Assembly: GCA_013817135.1 (NCBI GenBank)
Contig: JACDDF010000175.1
Location: forward strand, 1-5,774
Direction of reading: 5' to 3'
Length of the DNA stretch: 5,774 nt
Source of the DNA: Nitrospirales bacterium
GTDB lineage: Bacteria > Nitrospirota > Nitrospiria > Nitrospirales > UBA8639
The translations under genes were made by a program, and so were the position numbers. The notes under the pieces are model-generated. The model was given only the letters and a program-made list of their open reading frames with translations, had not been told where the DNA came from and ran no database searches. The stretch's first letter is position 1; every line of letters starts with the position of its first letter. Shown here piece by piece: positions 1 through 5,363 of this stretch.

Positions 1-174
1 GACTTTTTCGGTGAGGAACCCCAGGCCAATGAGCGTTTGGCCGAGCATCACGCCTTTTCTCTTTGTCTCTCGGACCGCCAGATCCAATTGCTCTTGAGTG
101 ATCCAGCCGTCTTGAAGGAGAGACGTTCCGAGGAGAGGCCGTGCGGCTGTGGTAGATGTGGGTGTGGTTGGCAT
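1..174 (-). CDS. N-terminus of GspE/PilB/MshE-type assembly ATPase (partial)
   Basis: The first 58 codons of a gene that leaves the window at position 1. The ATG at 172-174 is the first usable start: the frame stays open upstream to a TGA, with no ATG, GTG or TTG between. After a Thr-rich lead (residues 2-11) comes an MshEN-like pattern: LLGTSLLQDGWITQEQLDLA at 14-33, then LGQTLIGLGFLTE at 44-56. This LG..LL...G.IT..QL repeat is typical of the N-terminal domain of type II secretion and type IV pilus ATPases, which power pilin assembly from the cytoplasmic face of the inner membrane. The Walker boxes would lie outside the window. No clear Shine-Dalgarno precedes the ATG. It follows a pilin-like gene and a TPR gene on the same strand, which fits a pilus or secretion operon. 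MshEN domains also occur in some glycosyltransferases and response regulators, so the ATPase call leans on context. Confidence 0.72.
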   Translation of the reverse strand, partial: MPTTPTSTTAARPLLGTSLLQDGWITQEQLDLAVRETKRKGVMLGQTLIGLGFLTEKV

Positions 175-226
175 GGGCCAGGCCGCTAGGAGATATTTAT
201 GGGCGCAAGGAAATGGGTGTTGTCCT

Positions 227-277
227 GTGAGGAACGCAATGGCGGGAGGAGTACAGCCATTGTTGGCATTTCCTCAC
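227..277 (-). other. Nested stem-loop between pilin-like and ATPase genes
   Basis: Two nested perfect inverted repeats: GTGAGGAA at 227-234 pairs with TTCCTCAC at 270-277, and inside it CAATGGC at 237-243 pairs with GCCATTG at 256-262, leaving a 12-nt loop. No T-run follows on the minus strand, so it is not a standard intrinsic terminator. It lies 28 bp past the pilin-like stop and about 50 bp before the ATPase start, so an RNA-processing, stability or attenuation role within one operon transcript is possible. That role is inference; the pairing is directly visible. Confidence 0.5.
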
Positions 278-304
278 TCTTCCCCCAATGAACGAGGGGA
301 TTGA

Positions 305-988
305 TTATTGATGCATGAGATAAATATACAGGCGATCATTGGCCGCCGCGTATTTCACCCGTCCGCGTAGTTGGCGTTCGGCTAAGTTTGATCCGACACC
401 GGAATCGATGATGCCATCGATTTCATTGAATTCGTTATCCGAAACTCCATCGACCCTGAGGTAGGCCACTCGAGCTCCAGTGGGAAGATCGCTGTTTCCA
501 TCATCGCCCTTCAAGTCCCATCCCACATTTGTCGCAGTGGTCGCTGTTCCGAGTGCGATTGCCCCTTGCGCTGGAATATACATGGTCGTTCCCAGTCCCG
601 GAGGTGTATTGGTATTGAATTTTTCCAGATAGGGCCCTCGGAATCGGCTCCATTGATTGGTTCCGGTATTTAATGGATCGGAGGCGTCGAGCGTTAGACG
701 AGCTCCAAGAGAGGTGATCGTGGTGCTATTTCCTCCGGTCTCTTGTGCTGGAGTTCCCCCCGCATTGAGAGGCCAGATGGTTCCGATGTCTCCATAATAC
801 TTTGTGACGGCGGTCTCATACGTTCTCACGGCGGCAGCCAGGGCACTTGCCTTAGACGACGCAATCAGGGTGAAAACCTTTGGTAATAACAAGGCAATCA
901 GTATGGCGATGATGGCCAATACCCCGATCATTTCCACCAAGGTAAACCCCTGGGAATGATGAAGTGGCCGAAAAAGTTTTCTTGGCAT
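305..988 (-). CDS. Type II secretion/type IV pilus pseudopilin-like protein
   Basis: A 227-residue protein with a class III (prepilin) signal. A short basic leader, MPRKLFRPLHHSQG, is followed by FTLVE at 15-19 and a hydrophobic helix to about residue 35. Prepilin peptidase should cut after Gly14, giving Phe at +1 and the conserved Glu at +5 (E19); Pro36 matches the common Pro at +22. The segment after the helix (TYETAVTKYYGDIGTIWPLN, 56-75) resembles GspG/PulG pseudopilins. The C-terminal half is Gly- and Asp-rich (GWDLKGDDGNSDLP, then DNEFNEIDGIID), perhaps a calcium or loop region like that of GspG, although I cannot align it. It is longer than a typical GspG (about 140 aa). The start is backed by AAAGGAG at 998-1004, 9 nt upstream. 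Neighbours (TPR protein before, assembly ATPase after) support a pilus or secretion pseudopilus role. Major versus minor subunit cannot be decided. Confidence 0.85.
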   Translation of the reverse strand: MPRKLFRPLHHSQGFTLVEMIGVLAIIAILIALLLPKVFTLIASSKASALAAAVRTYETAVTKYYGDIGTIWPLNAGGTPAQETGGNSTTITSLGARLTLDASDPLNTGTNQWSRFRGPYLEKFNTNTPPGLGTTMYIPAQGAIALGTATTATNVGWDLKGDDGNSDLPTGARVAYLRVDGVSDNEFNEIDGIIDSGVGSNLAERQLRGRVKYAAANDRLYIYLMHQ

Positions 989-997
989 CTGTCAGTT

Positions 998-1020
998 CTC
1001 CTTTACGAAGGGTGCTTCGT
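998..1020 (-). promoter_or_regulatory. RBS with abutting leader hairpin of the pseudopilin gene
   Basis: AAAGGAG (minus strand, 1004-998) sits 9 nt before the pseudopilin ATG. Directly upstream is a perfect 6-bp hairpin, ACGAAG at 1005-1010 and CTTCGT at 1015-1020, with a 4-nt loop. It touches the Shine-Dalgarno without covering it, so it could protect the 5' end or keep the ribosome site open. The Shine-Dalgarno is clear; the regulatory role of the hairpin is inference. Confidence 0.55.
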
Positions 1021-1126
1021 TTGGCCTTGTTTCAGGCTGAATATGGAAAATGGTATTGATTACAGGTCCATAAAAAATCCATCGGCATATGGTCTGGCAT
1101 TCTTAAGCCCAGGCGTTCCCCAGAAA

Positions 1127-1906
1127 TTAGGATTGCGGACGTGAGCGGGATTGCAGGTCTAGGAGTGCGATGCTGGCAAATGGATCCCCGAGTTGAGACG
1201 CTTGATTGAAAAGCCGGTGGGCGGCCTTGGGATCTGAAGGTCCGATCTGGCCATCCGCATAGAGGTATCCCAGATGAACGAGCGCGGAAGAGAGATGAGG
1301 GTCGATTTCAAGAGCGTGGTGAATGGCGTTTTTGGCATCTTCAATAAAGCCCAGACTTTTAAGCGCGATGCCCATTCCGACATACGCCTCGGCGGAATTG
1401 GGATGGATCCTGAGGGATTCTTGATAAGCAGCTATCGCGTCTTCCGGGTGCCCGTGTAGTAATGACCGCCATCCCAAATTCGTCTGGTCTTGTGGGTCAT
1501 TGTTGTGAAGCAGGATTGCGATGTGTCTAGGTTTTTTTAAGGGAGTGGAATGGGGTCTCTGAGGACCTGCATGATTGAGTTTTGTGTCCGGCTGGTGAGG
1601 GGGATTGGTGGGTAGAGTCGAGTGGGTAATCTTTGGAGAGATTTTGCTATCCAGATTAGGCTGAGAGTGAGGAGAGATATAATTGTTAATCTTTTCCAAT
1701 TGGCGGGTGAAAGGCTGAGGGTCAGATTCATCTCCATGACTCAAGTCTTGGGAGCCCGGTAGGGTCAAATGACTTCCCAGGGCGGAGGACCACGTCAATA
1801 TTCCTAGACCGATAATCATACTGAGAATGAACGCCACCGAGGAGGTCCTTCGCCCTCTTGAGGTTACTTTGGCTTCTGCCCTCGGTATTGAGATAGGAAA
1901 TCTCAT
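1127..1906 (-). CDS. Membrane-anchored TPR protein, possibly MshN-like
   Basis: A 259-residue protein with a basic cytoplasmic N-terminus (about 1-22), one membrane segment (VAFILSMIIGLGILTW, 24-39) and a long low-complexity linker rich in Pro, His, Ser, Asn and Gln (about 45-135). A C-terminal TPR domain follows: repeat 1 at about 138-171 (ends AIAAYQESLRIHPNS), repeat 2 at about 172-205 (AYVGMGIALKSLGFIEDAKN then ALEIDP), and a Sel1-like third repeat at about 206-245 (LGYLYADG...DPKAAHRLF...A). This layout, with the TPR domain outside the inner membrane, is that of MshN-type assembly proteins and of many secretion scaffolds. Position upstream of a pilin-like gene and an ATPase supports a scaffold role in that machine, but this is inference. 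The ATG at 1906 has GAGG about 12 nt upstream, a slightly long spacing. The stop is 138 bp before the pseudopilin start. Confidence 0.75.
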   Translation of the reverse strand: MRFPISIPRAEAKVTSRGRRTSSVAFILSMIIGLGILTWSSALGSHLTLPGSQDLSHGDESDPQPFTRQLEKINNYISPHSQPNLDSKISPKITHSTLPTNPPHQPDTKLNHAGPQRPHSTPLKKPRHIAILLHNNDPQDQTNLGWRSLLHGHPEDAIAAYQESLRIHPNSAEAYVGMGIALKSLGFIEDAKNAIHHALEIDPHLSSALVHLGYLYADGQIGPSDPKAAHRLFNQASQLGDPFASIALLDLQSRSRPQS

Positions 1907-2019
1907 GATTGCTCATTTCCTCAGTGGTTCCAGATTGAACATATCGGACAATAGGCAACATGCTTAAGGGATAACGCGTGAAGTGAGGAGCAAATTGAGA
2001 AAAACATCGCAGAATAAGC

Positions 2020-2187
2020 TAGGAGCCTGTCGGTCTCAGGATGAATCGGCTGCAAAATCCTCTAAGCGGTCCATATTTCGCCGCTTTTTTGGACCATAGT
2101 CCCACTATGGGCCGGCGAAATCGTCAAAATCTGGCCTCGCTCAGCCGCTTTTTCGCTCTCGATCCCCTAAAGTCCGACAGGCTCCTA
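2020..2187. mobile_element. MITE-like palindromic element with TA flanks
   Basis: Perfect 15-bp outer inverted repeats, CTAGGAGCCTGTCGG at 2019-2033 and CCGACAGGCTCCTAG at 2174-2188. If the element proper is GGAGCC...GGCTCC (2022-2185), a TA lies at each end (2020-2021, 2186-2187), as expected for TA-targeting IS630/Tc1-mariner-type transposases. The interior is itself palindromic: AAGCGG at 2064-2069 with CCGCTT at 2145-2150; ATTTCGCCG at 2075-2083 with CGGCGAAAT at 2113-2121; CCATAGT at 2094-2100 with ACTATGG at 2104-2110 around a CCC loop. CGGCTG at 2047-2052 can pair with CAGCCG at 2142-2147 as an alternative. There is no transposase and no credible gene; an open frame across it (2041-2301) follows from the repeat. 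It sits between two minus-strand gene blocks, a usual place for such elements. Copy number elsewhere in the genome is unknown. Confidence 0.72.
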
Positions 2188-2229
2188 GTAACGGCCATCA
2201 AGAGAATTCATATGCCTAAGAGAAGATCG

Positions 2230-2307
2230 GATGCCTTAGAGATGAATGATAGCCCTGCGACGCTTCAACCCCTAAGTCAGGCAGAAGCAACAATGTCCTA
2301 AGGCATC
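2230..2307. repeat. Spaced 10-bp inverted repeat in the intergenic region
   Basis: GATGCCTTAG at 2230-2239 and CTAAGGCATC at 2298-2307 are perfect complements separated by 58 bp, and ATGCCTAAG at 2213-2221 is a near copy of the first arm. The stretch 2189-2417 has no credible gene on either strand. The repeat may be the edge of an older element or a weak structured RNA. I see no family match. Confidence 0.35.
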
Positions 2308-2417
2308 AATGTAATGAAAATTCTGGGGTGTGTATGTGAAGTTGCGTGATCGACCATGGGAAAAGTCTGGGCTTGATGGGGGAATGTTCCGACGGAGGTA
2401 AGGTCCGGGACAAGCAA

Positions 2418-2448
2418 CAAGGCCCACCCTTCATTGAGGTGGGCCTTG
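2418..2448 (-). terminator. Strong terminator hairpin after the bolA-grx operon
   Basis: CAAGGCCCACC at 2418-2428 and GGTGGGCCTTG at 2438-2448 form a perfect 11-bp GC-rich stem with a 9-nt loop. A further GGTCC/GGACC pair (2402-2406, 2451-2455) could extend its base. It lies 29 bp past the glutaredoxin stop. On the minus strand the stem is followed by TTGCTTGTCC, a moderate T-rich tail. No gene approaches from the plus side, so it most likely ends the bolA-grx transcript and insulates the TPR/pilin block. Confidence 0.75.
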
Positions 2449-2476
2449 CGGGACCGGGGGCCTTTTGGCTCAATTC

Positions 2477-2809
2477 TTATTTAGCTTGATCGGGAAAGGC
2501 TGCCTTTAACAGTGGCTGCAATTCCCCTTTTTCTTCCATCGGACCCAAGACATCCGTATCACCATAAAACTGGCCATTTATGAAGACTTTTGGCAAAGTC
2601 GGCCAGTTGGTCATTTTTGAAAGGGCCTCCCGTTTTTCAGGGCTTGGCAAGGCGTTGATCAATTCATAGGGGTAGCCGAATTTGTTAAAAAACTCCATGG
2701 TCTCCACCGTAAATCCGCACTGAGGGGCAGTCTTCGTGCCTTTCCCGTAAATGAGAATTTTGTGTTGGGCGATTTCTTTGTTAATTTCGTCTTCAATGGG
2801 CGTACTCAT
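2477..2809 (-). CDS. grxD: Monothiol glutaredoxin (Grx4/GrxD family)
   Basis: A 110-residue protein of the monothiol glutaredoxin family, which binds or transfers [2Fe-2S] clusters with glutathione and often partners BolA. Visible from the chosen start (MSTPIEDEINKEI): the KGT element at 23-25, the active site CGFT with Cys31, WPTLPKVFING at 69-79 carrying the cis-Pro (Pro73), and the C-terminal helix. The usual active site is CGFS; here Ser is Thr. The usual GG(C/S)D glutathione-contact motif reads GDTD at 83-86. Length fits the family (about 105-115 aa). A longer frame begins at 2833, but the ATG at 2807-2809 is preferred: AAGGAGG lies 8 nt upstream (2818-2824) and the longer form would overlap bolA by 20 bp. 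The stop of bolA is 4 bp from this start, so the genes are translationally coupled. The family is firm; cluster-binding activity is inferred. Confidence 0.9.
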   Translation of the reverse strand: MSTPIEDEINKEIAQHKILIYGKGTKTAPQCGFTVETMEFFNKFGYPYELINALPSPEKREALSKMTNWPTLPKVFINGQFYGDTDVLGPMEEKGELQPLLKAAFPDQAK

Positions 2810-2813
2810 TGGC

Positions 2814-2824
2814 TTATCCTCCTT
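2814..2824 (-). promoter_or_regulatory. RBS of the glutaredoxin gene inside the bolA 3' end
   Basis: AAGGAGG at 2824-2818 (minus strand) overlaps the final Gln-Gly-Gly codons of bolA, whose TAA is at 2816-2814. Eight bases separate it from the glutaredoxin ATG at 2809. This decides the start of that gene and suggests translational coupling of the pair. Confidence 0.8.
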
Positions 2825-3062
2825 GGGCTTCATTGCGGGTTTTCGCCTGAATTTCTAGGGCATGAATGCGTCCGTCTTTCATGGGCGCGTCGAGAGCTTG
2901 GTAAATCATTCGATGACGGTCCAATAAATTCTTTCCTTCAAAGGCATTGGAAATGACTTTGACAGTAAAATGGTCCATGGTACCTGTTCGATCAAGGACC
3001 GAGACTTCGGCATCGCCTAAGGCTTGCTGAAGTTGAGTGCTCAACTCTTCAAATGTCATCAT
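2814..3062 (-). CDS. bolA: BolA-family protein
   Basis: An 82-residue protein covering the whole BolA fold. Seen: helix MTFEELSTQLQQAL, a strand-turn with DHFTVKVIS at 30-38, FEGKNLLDRHRMIYQAL at 41-57 containing the conserved RH pair (R49-H50), and IHALEIQAKT at 66-75 with the near-invariant His67. In known BolA-monothiol glutaredoxin complexes this C-terminal His is a cluster ligand; a second ligand often comes from the loop before the central strand, where no Cys occurs here but His31 is close. The gene is directly followed by the glutaredoxin gene, the classic partner, and its last codons (CAA GGA GGA) double as the glutaredoxin ribosome site. Two ATG codons lie in tandem (3060-3062 and 3057-3059), so the first residue is uncertain by one. 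Its own Shine-Dalgarno is weak (AGGA, 13 nt upstream). It may be of BolA or IbaG subtype; I cannot separate these. Confidence 0.9.
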   Translation of the reverse strand: MMTFEELSTQLQQALGDAEVSVLDRTGTMDHFTVKVISNAFEGKNLLDRHRMIYQALDAPMKDGRIHALEIQAKTRNEAQGG

Positions 3063-3108
3063 AGAAAAAGTTTAATCCTGGTGAAAAATGGTGGAATGTT
3101 CAGACCCC

Positions 3109-3138
3109 ACTATACCGGAGAGAGAATTTTCTACGCAA
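3109..3138 (-). promoter_or_regulatory. Candidate sigma70-type promoter of bolA-grx
   Basis: On the minus strand, TTGCGT (3138-3133) and TATAGT (3114-3109) are separated by 18 bp, about 47 bp before the bolA start. The -10 matches consensus at five of six bases and the -35 at three. It lies in the 298-bp gap 3063-3360, which otherwise holds no credible gene, only a purine-rich stretch at about 3267-3285. No terminator with a clear stem was found after the hydrolase gene, so read-through into bolA is also possible. Confidence 0.35.
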
Positions 3139-3360
3139 TGCGGTTCTGGAATCTTCTCAGAATAGATGGTTCCTAGGGGGTTCCGATGTTTTGCCCTGTC
3201 CGTACTGGGTAGAAGAGACCGTGATCCGAAGTGAAGTAAGCCGTGAGGTGTCAGGAACAAAAAAGCAGAGGAGGAAGGAGGAAGATGAGGACCGGCGGGA
3301 GCAGGGAATCCTTGTTTTGCCGCCTGCCTCATAACTTTTTACTTCATTTATGTATTTTTA

Positions 3361-4086
3361 TTAAAGCGGGGAAGGATAGAGGCTTGATTGCAGAAAGGCT
3401 TCGAGGCCCTTCAACACTTGTATGGGAATTTCATGACCTCCGCGGAATTCTACCCAACTGATGGGTAACCCGGCTGTTTGAATATGTTCACGAAGTTGCT
3501 GAGCCATGGCAAACGCTAAAATAGGATCGTCGCTGCCATGGCTTTGAAACACCGGGAGACCGTGGCGGTTGGGCAGGCGAGTGAGCCATTCCTGCTTGGC
3601 AATGAGGGTGCCCGATAGCAGGGCCAAGCCTGCCAAGGGAATTTCTGAATGGAGAGCCAGATCGGTCGCCAGCATGGCTCCTTGGGAAAACCCACCAAGA
3701 ATCAGCGATGGTGATGGTACGGATAAGGTTTCGGTGGCTAGAGAGAGGACATCCTGCATTTGGGTGCGGGCTTGGGGCAACCCACGAGGAATTTCTTGTG
3801 ACAACGCATCCCACTGCCCTTGAGCCCTGGCTTGTGTGAGGCGTTCCATGTCCAGCATCCACCAAGCCCGGGCGTCCCCAAAGCCCATGCCCAATTGGAG
3901 TGGAGCGGCAGGAAAGAGGAAACGGACTTCATCCGGGACATTGAGATAGCGCCATAAGGCGACTAAATCATCCCCTGGTGCTCCGAATCCATGCAAGAGA
4001 ACCACAAGTGGACCCTCGCCGCTTCCTTGGCGATCCACACCACCTGTAATACATACATCTAAACCCGCCCAGTGTTCGTGTCGCAT
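3361..4086 (-). CDS. Alpha/beta-hydrolase, phospholipase/carboxylesterase family
   Basis: A 241-residue cytosolic esterase-like protein (no signal peptide) of the Abhydrolase_2 family, which includes bacterial carboxylesterases and acyl-protein thioesterases. Seen in order: LVVLLHGFGAPGDDL at 27-41 (oxyanion-side HGFG), FLFPAAPLQLG at 56-66, the pair WW at 75-76, the nucleophile elbow GGFSQGA at 131-137 with Ser134, SHGSDDPIL at 182-190 with Asp187 as likely acid, and GGHEIP at 216-221 with His218. The triad is complete and the length usual (200-240 aa). The insert at about 77-105 (MLDMERLTQARAQGQWDALS) lies where related esterases carry a substrate-side cap. The ATG at 4084-4086 lacks a good Shine-Dalgarno, so a short or leaderless-like leader is possible. 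Substrate cannot be told. It lies upstream of bolA on the same strand but 298 bp away, so co-transcription is doubtful. Confidence 0.88.
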   Translation of the reverse strand: MRHEHWAGLDVCITGGVDRQGSGEGPLVVLLHGFGAPGDDLVALWRYLNVPDEVRFLFPAAPLQLGMGFGDARAWWMLDMERLTQARAQGQWDALSQEIPRGLPQARTQMQDVLSLATETLSVPSPSLILGGFSQGAMLATDLALHSEIPLAGLALLSGTLIAKQEWLTRLPNRHGLPVFQSHGSDDPILAFAMAQQLREHIQTAGLPISWVEFRGGHEIPIQVLKGLEAFLQSSLYPSPL

Positions 4087-4090
4087 ACAG

Positions 4091-4505
4091 TCAGAAGCCT
4101 AATTGAGAGGAATTATATACTGTGTTGACGAGAAGGGCCTCCCCTCCGTGGTCCACCACATAGCGCTGCACACCATATCCGTTGATCGACCCCATGGCAG
4201 TTTCCACCAGGATGACCGGGAACGCAACCGCCGGCTCTGATTGCTTAAAGGTAATCTGCTCCAACGGCCCAGGACGAGTCCAATACCTTGGCCGAAGCCC
4301 GCACTTCGGTGCGATCACTCGGGCGACCCTGGCGCTCCAGCGCAGTAATGTCTCCGCTGGGCAATCCCGTCGTCCTGGCGATATCGGCAACCGACAGTTT
4401 CTGACTCATTCGAGCATTTTTGCTAATGTCTGAACATTCGCCTTCGAGCGGCATTGAATGCCTTCCGTGTGGAGCTCTCAGCCAGCAGTTTGGCGCGTGG
4501 TTCAC
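4091..4505 (-). pseudogene. Probable decayed gene remnant(s), one HTH-like segment
   Basis: No intact gene fits this stretch, yet coding-like pieces occur in different minus-strand frames. One frame (GTG at 4503-4505, stop at 4245-4247) contains a segment at about 4412-4248 starting MSQKLSVADIARTTGLPSGD, which looks like a helix-turn-helix of Xre or DUF2802-like type. After its stop, a second frame (stop at 4091-4093) carries a protein-like tail ending GGEALLVNTVYNSSQLGF, and upstream a third frame holds a basic piece (EPRAKLLAESSTRKAFNAAR). Two or more frameshifts would be needed to join them. The tail ends 4 bp before the hydrolase start. Either this is a broken regulator-like gene or several small fragments, or the coding look is chance. 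The parent protein is not recognised. The 101 bp from 4506 to 4606 hold only a loose CCGAGGA/TCCTCGG inverted repeat (4532-4538, 4571-4577). Confidence 0.35.
4112..4117 (-). promoter_or_regulatory. Possible -10 box of the hydrolase gene
   Basis: A perfect TATAAT on the minus strand, 25 bp before the hydrolase ATG, which would give a leader of roughly 18-20 nt. No matching -35 hexamer is visible at 16-18 bp spacing, so the call is weak. It lies within the apparently decayed stretch upstream. Confidence 0.3.
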
Positions 4506-4606
4506 GTATGTGATTCCTTGATCTGGTCTAACCGAGGAAATTCAAATAGGTCTTCCACGACCACCATTTATCCTCGGCTCCATTCACAATGATCTGTGCA
4601 CCTGCG

Positions 4607-5290
4607 TTAAGAAGGTAGCTTTGCCGGCTTCGCTGTCTGGCGCCATTCATTGAGCCGTTGAGATAATTTATTCGCCCAGTACTCAAAAGCCTGGTGGACA
4701 TCATCCCACGAATCCATTGAACCATCCAGGGATCTGCCACCGGCTCGGCGATCGGCAGCTGCCATCAGCAAGGTACCCGTGTTTCCATCGGTCACTTTTG
4801 CTTCTATACTGGCCCTTCCCACAAAGGCCCAAGTTCCGGTCGCCAGTTCTTGAGCGCCTGACACCATACCCACGGGTGGAAGAAGCGTCGAGGCGATATC
4901 CATTCCGACGTCGGAGGGTTCGGCCTCCGTCAGGGCCAGTTCAATTCGCAACGCATCAGGAATGAGTTTGGGCACGACCAGAAAACTCTCTTTAATTTTC
5001 CAGATGACTTTTGAGTGAAGATCCTCCGCCAGTTTTTTTAATTCTTCCTGGGAAAGAGTAGATTCCTTGGAAAGCCACACGATGACCGGGTCCACATATA
5101 CGGACTGATAAATTGAAAAATCAGCTTGTGGATTTTTGTATATGAGAAGCGCTTCTCCATCTTTCCCTGGACGTAGCATTGAATAATCTTCAATAAACCC
5201 TGAAGTTTCTACTTCTCTCGCTTGTTCGGTTTTAGCGCATCCTGCTATCGCGATGCCCATTATCAAAATCAGCCATATCTTATTCATCAT
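4607..5290 (-). CDS. DUF3313-like lipoprotein
   Basis: A 227-residue predicted lipoprotein. The signal, MMNKIWLILIMGIAIAGC, ends in a good lipobox (IAGC) with Cys18 as the lipidated residue. Ala follows at +2, not Asp, which by Enterobacteria-type rules favours outer-membrane sorting. The mature part begins with a short polar stretch, then SGFIEDYSMLRPG at 30-42, LLIYKNP at 48-54 and YQSVYVDPVIVWL at 61-73. These match the start of DUF3313 proteins (GFL-DYS-L, Y..v.vdPV). A middle strand-rich part has LRIELALTEAEPS at 113-125. The end carries ASIEAKVTDGNTGTLLMAAADR at about 160-181 and a closing helix WDDVHQAFEYWANKLSQRL at 195-213, also typical. Length fits the family. DUF3313 members are periplasmic or outer-membrane lipoproteins of unknown role. 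Tandem ATGs (5290, 5287) leave the first residue open by one; the Shine-Dalgarno is weak. A 73-bp gap separates it from the upstream ORF. Confidence 0.82.
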   Translation of the reverse strand: MMNKIWLILIMGIAIAGCAKTEQAREVETSGFIEDYSMLRPGKDGEALLIYKNPQADFSIYQSVYVDPVIVWLSKESTLSQEELKKLAEDLHSKVIWKIKESFLVVPKLIPDALRIELALTEAEPSDVGMDIASTLLPPVGMVSGAQELATGTWAFVGRASIEAKVTDGNTGTLLMAAADRRAGGRSLDGSMDSWDDVHQAFEYWANKLSQRLNEWRQTAKPAKLPS

Positions 5291-5363
5291 GTATTAGCCT
5301 GTGGATTCGCTGGGATTGATGTTTGAAATTGAAATCGTGTTAGTTATTTCCTATTAGCAGCAA

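Noticed and set aside
191..270. A possible 27-codon peptide on the minus strand, with GAGG just before its ATG, between the pilin-like and ATPase genes
   Set aside because: The Shine-Dalgarno is too close to the ATG and lies within the nested stem-loop. Composition gives no support.
1728..1961. A 77-codon minus-strand frame overlapping the start of the TPR gene
   Set aside because: The TPR frame has the membrane segment and the conserved repeats. This overlapping frame shows neither and ends inside the TPR gene.
2041..2301. An 86-codon plus-strand open frame
   Set aside because: Most of it is the palindromic element. It has no Shine-Dalgarno and no protein-like features, and stays open mainly because of the repeat structure.
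3072..3332. An 86-codon minus-strand frame upstream of bolA
   Set aside because: Low-complexity, Pro/Ser/His-rich translation, no ribosome site, and it overlaps the candidate bolA promoter region.
4182..4433. An 83-codon plus-strand frame in the decayed region
   Set aside because: No motif and no ribosome site. The minus-strand frames here look more protein-like.
4528..4606. Protein-like tail (IIVNGAEDKWWSWKTYLNFLG) beyond the end of the lipoprotein gene in another frame
   Set aside because: The lipoprotein ends at a normal place for its family, and the piece is too short to prove a fragment or a frameshifted extension.
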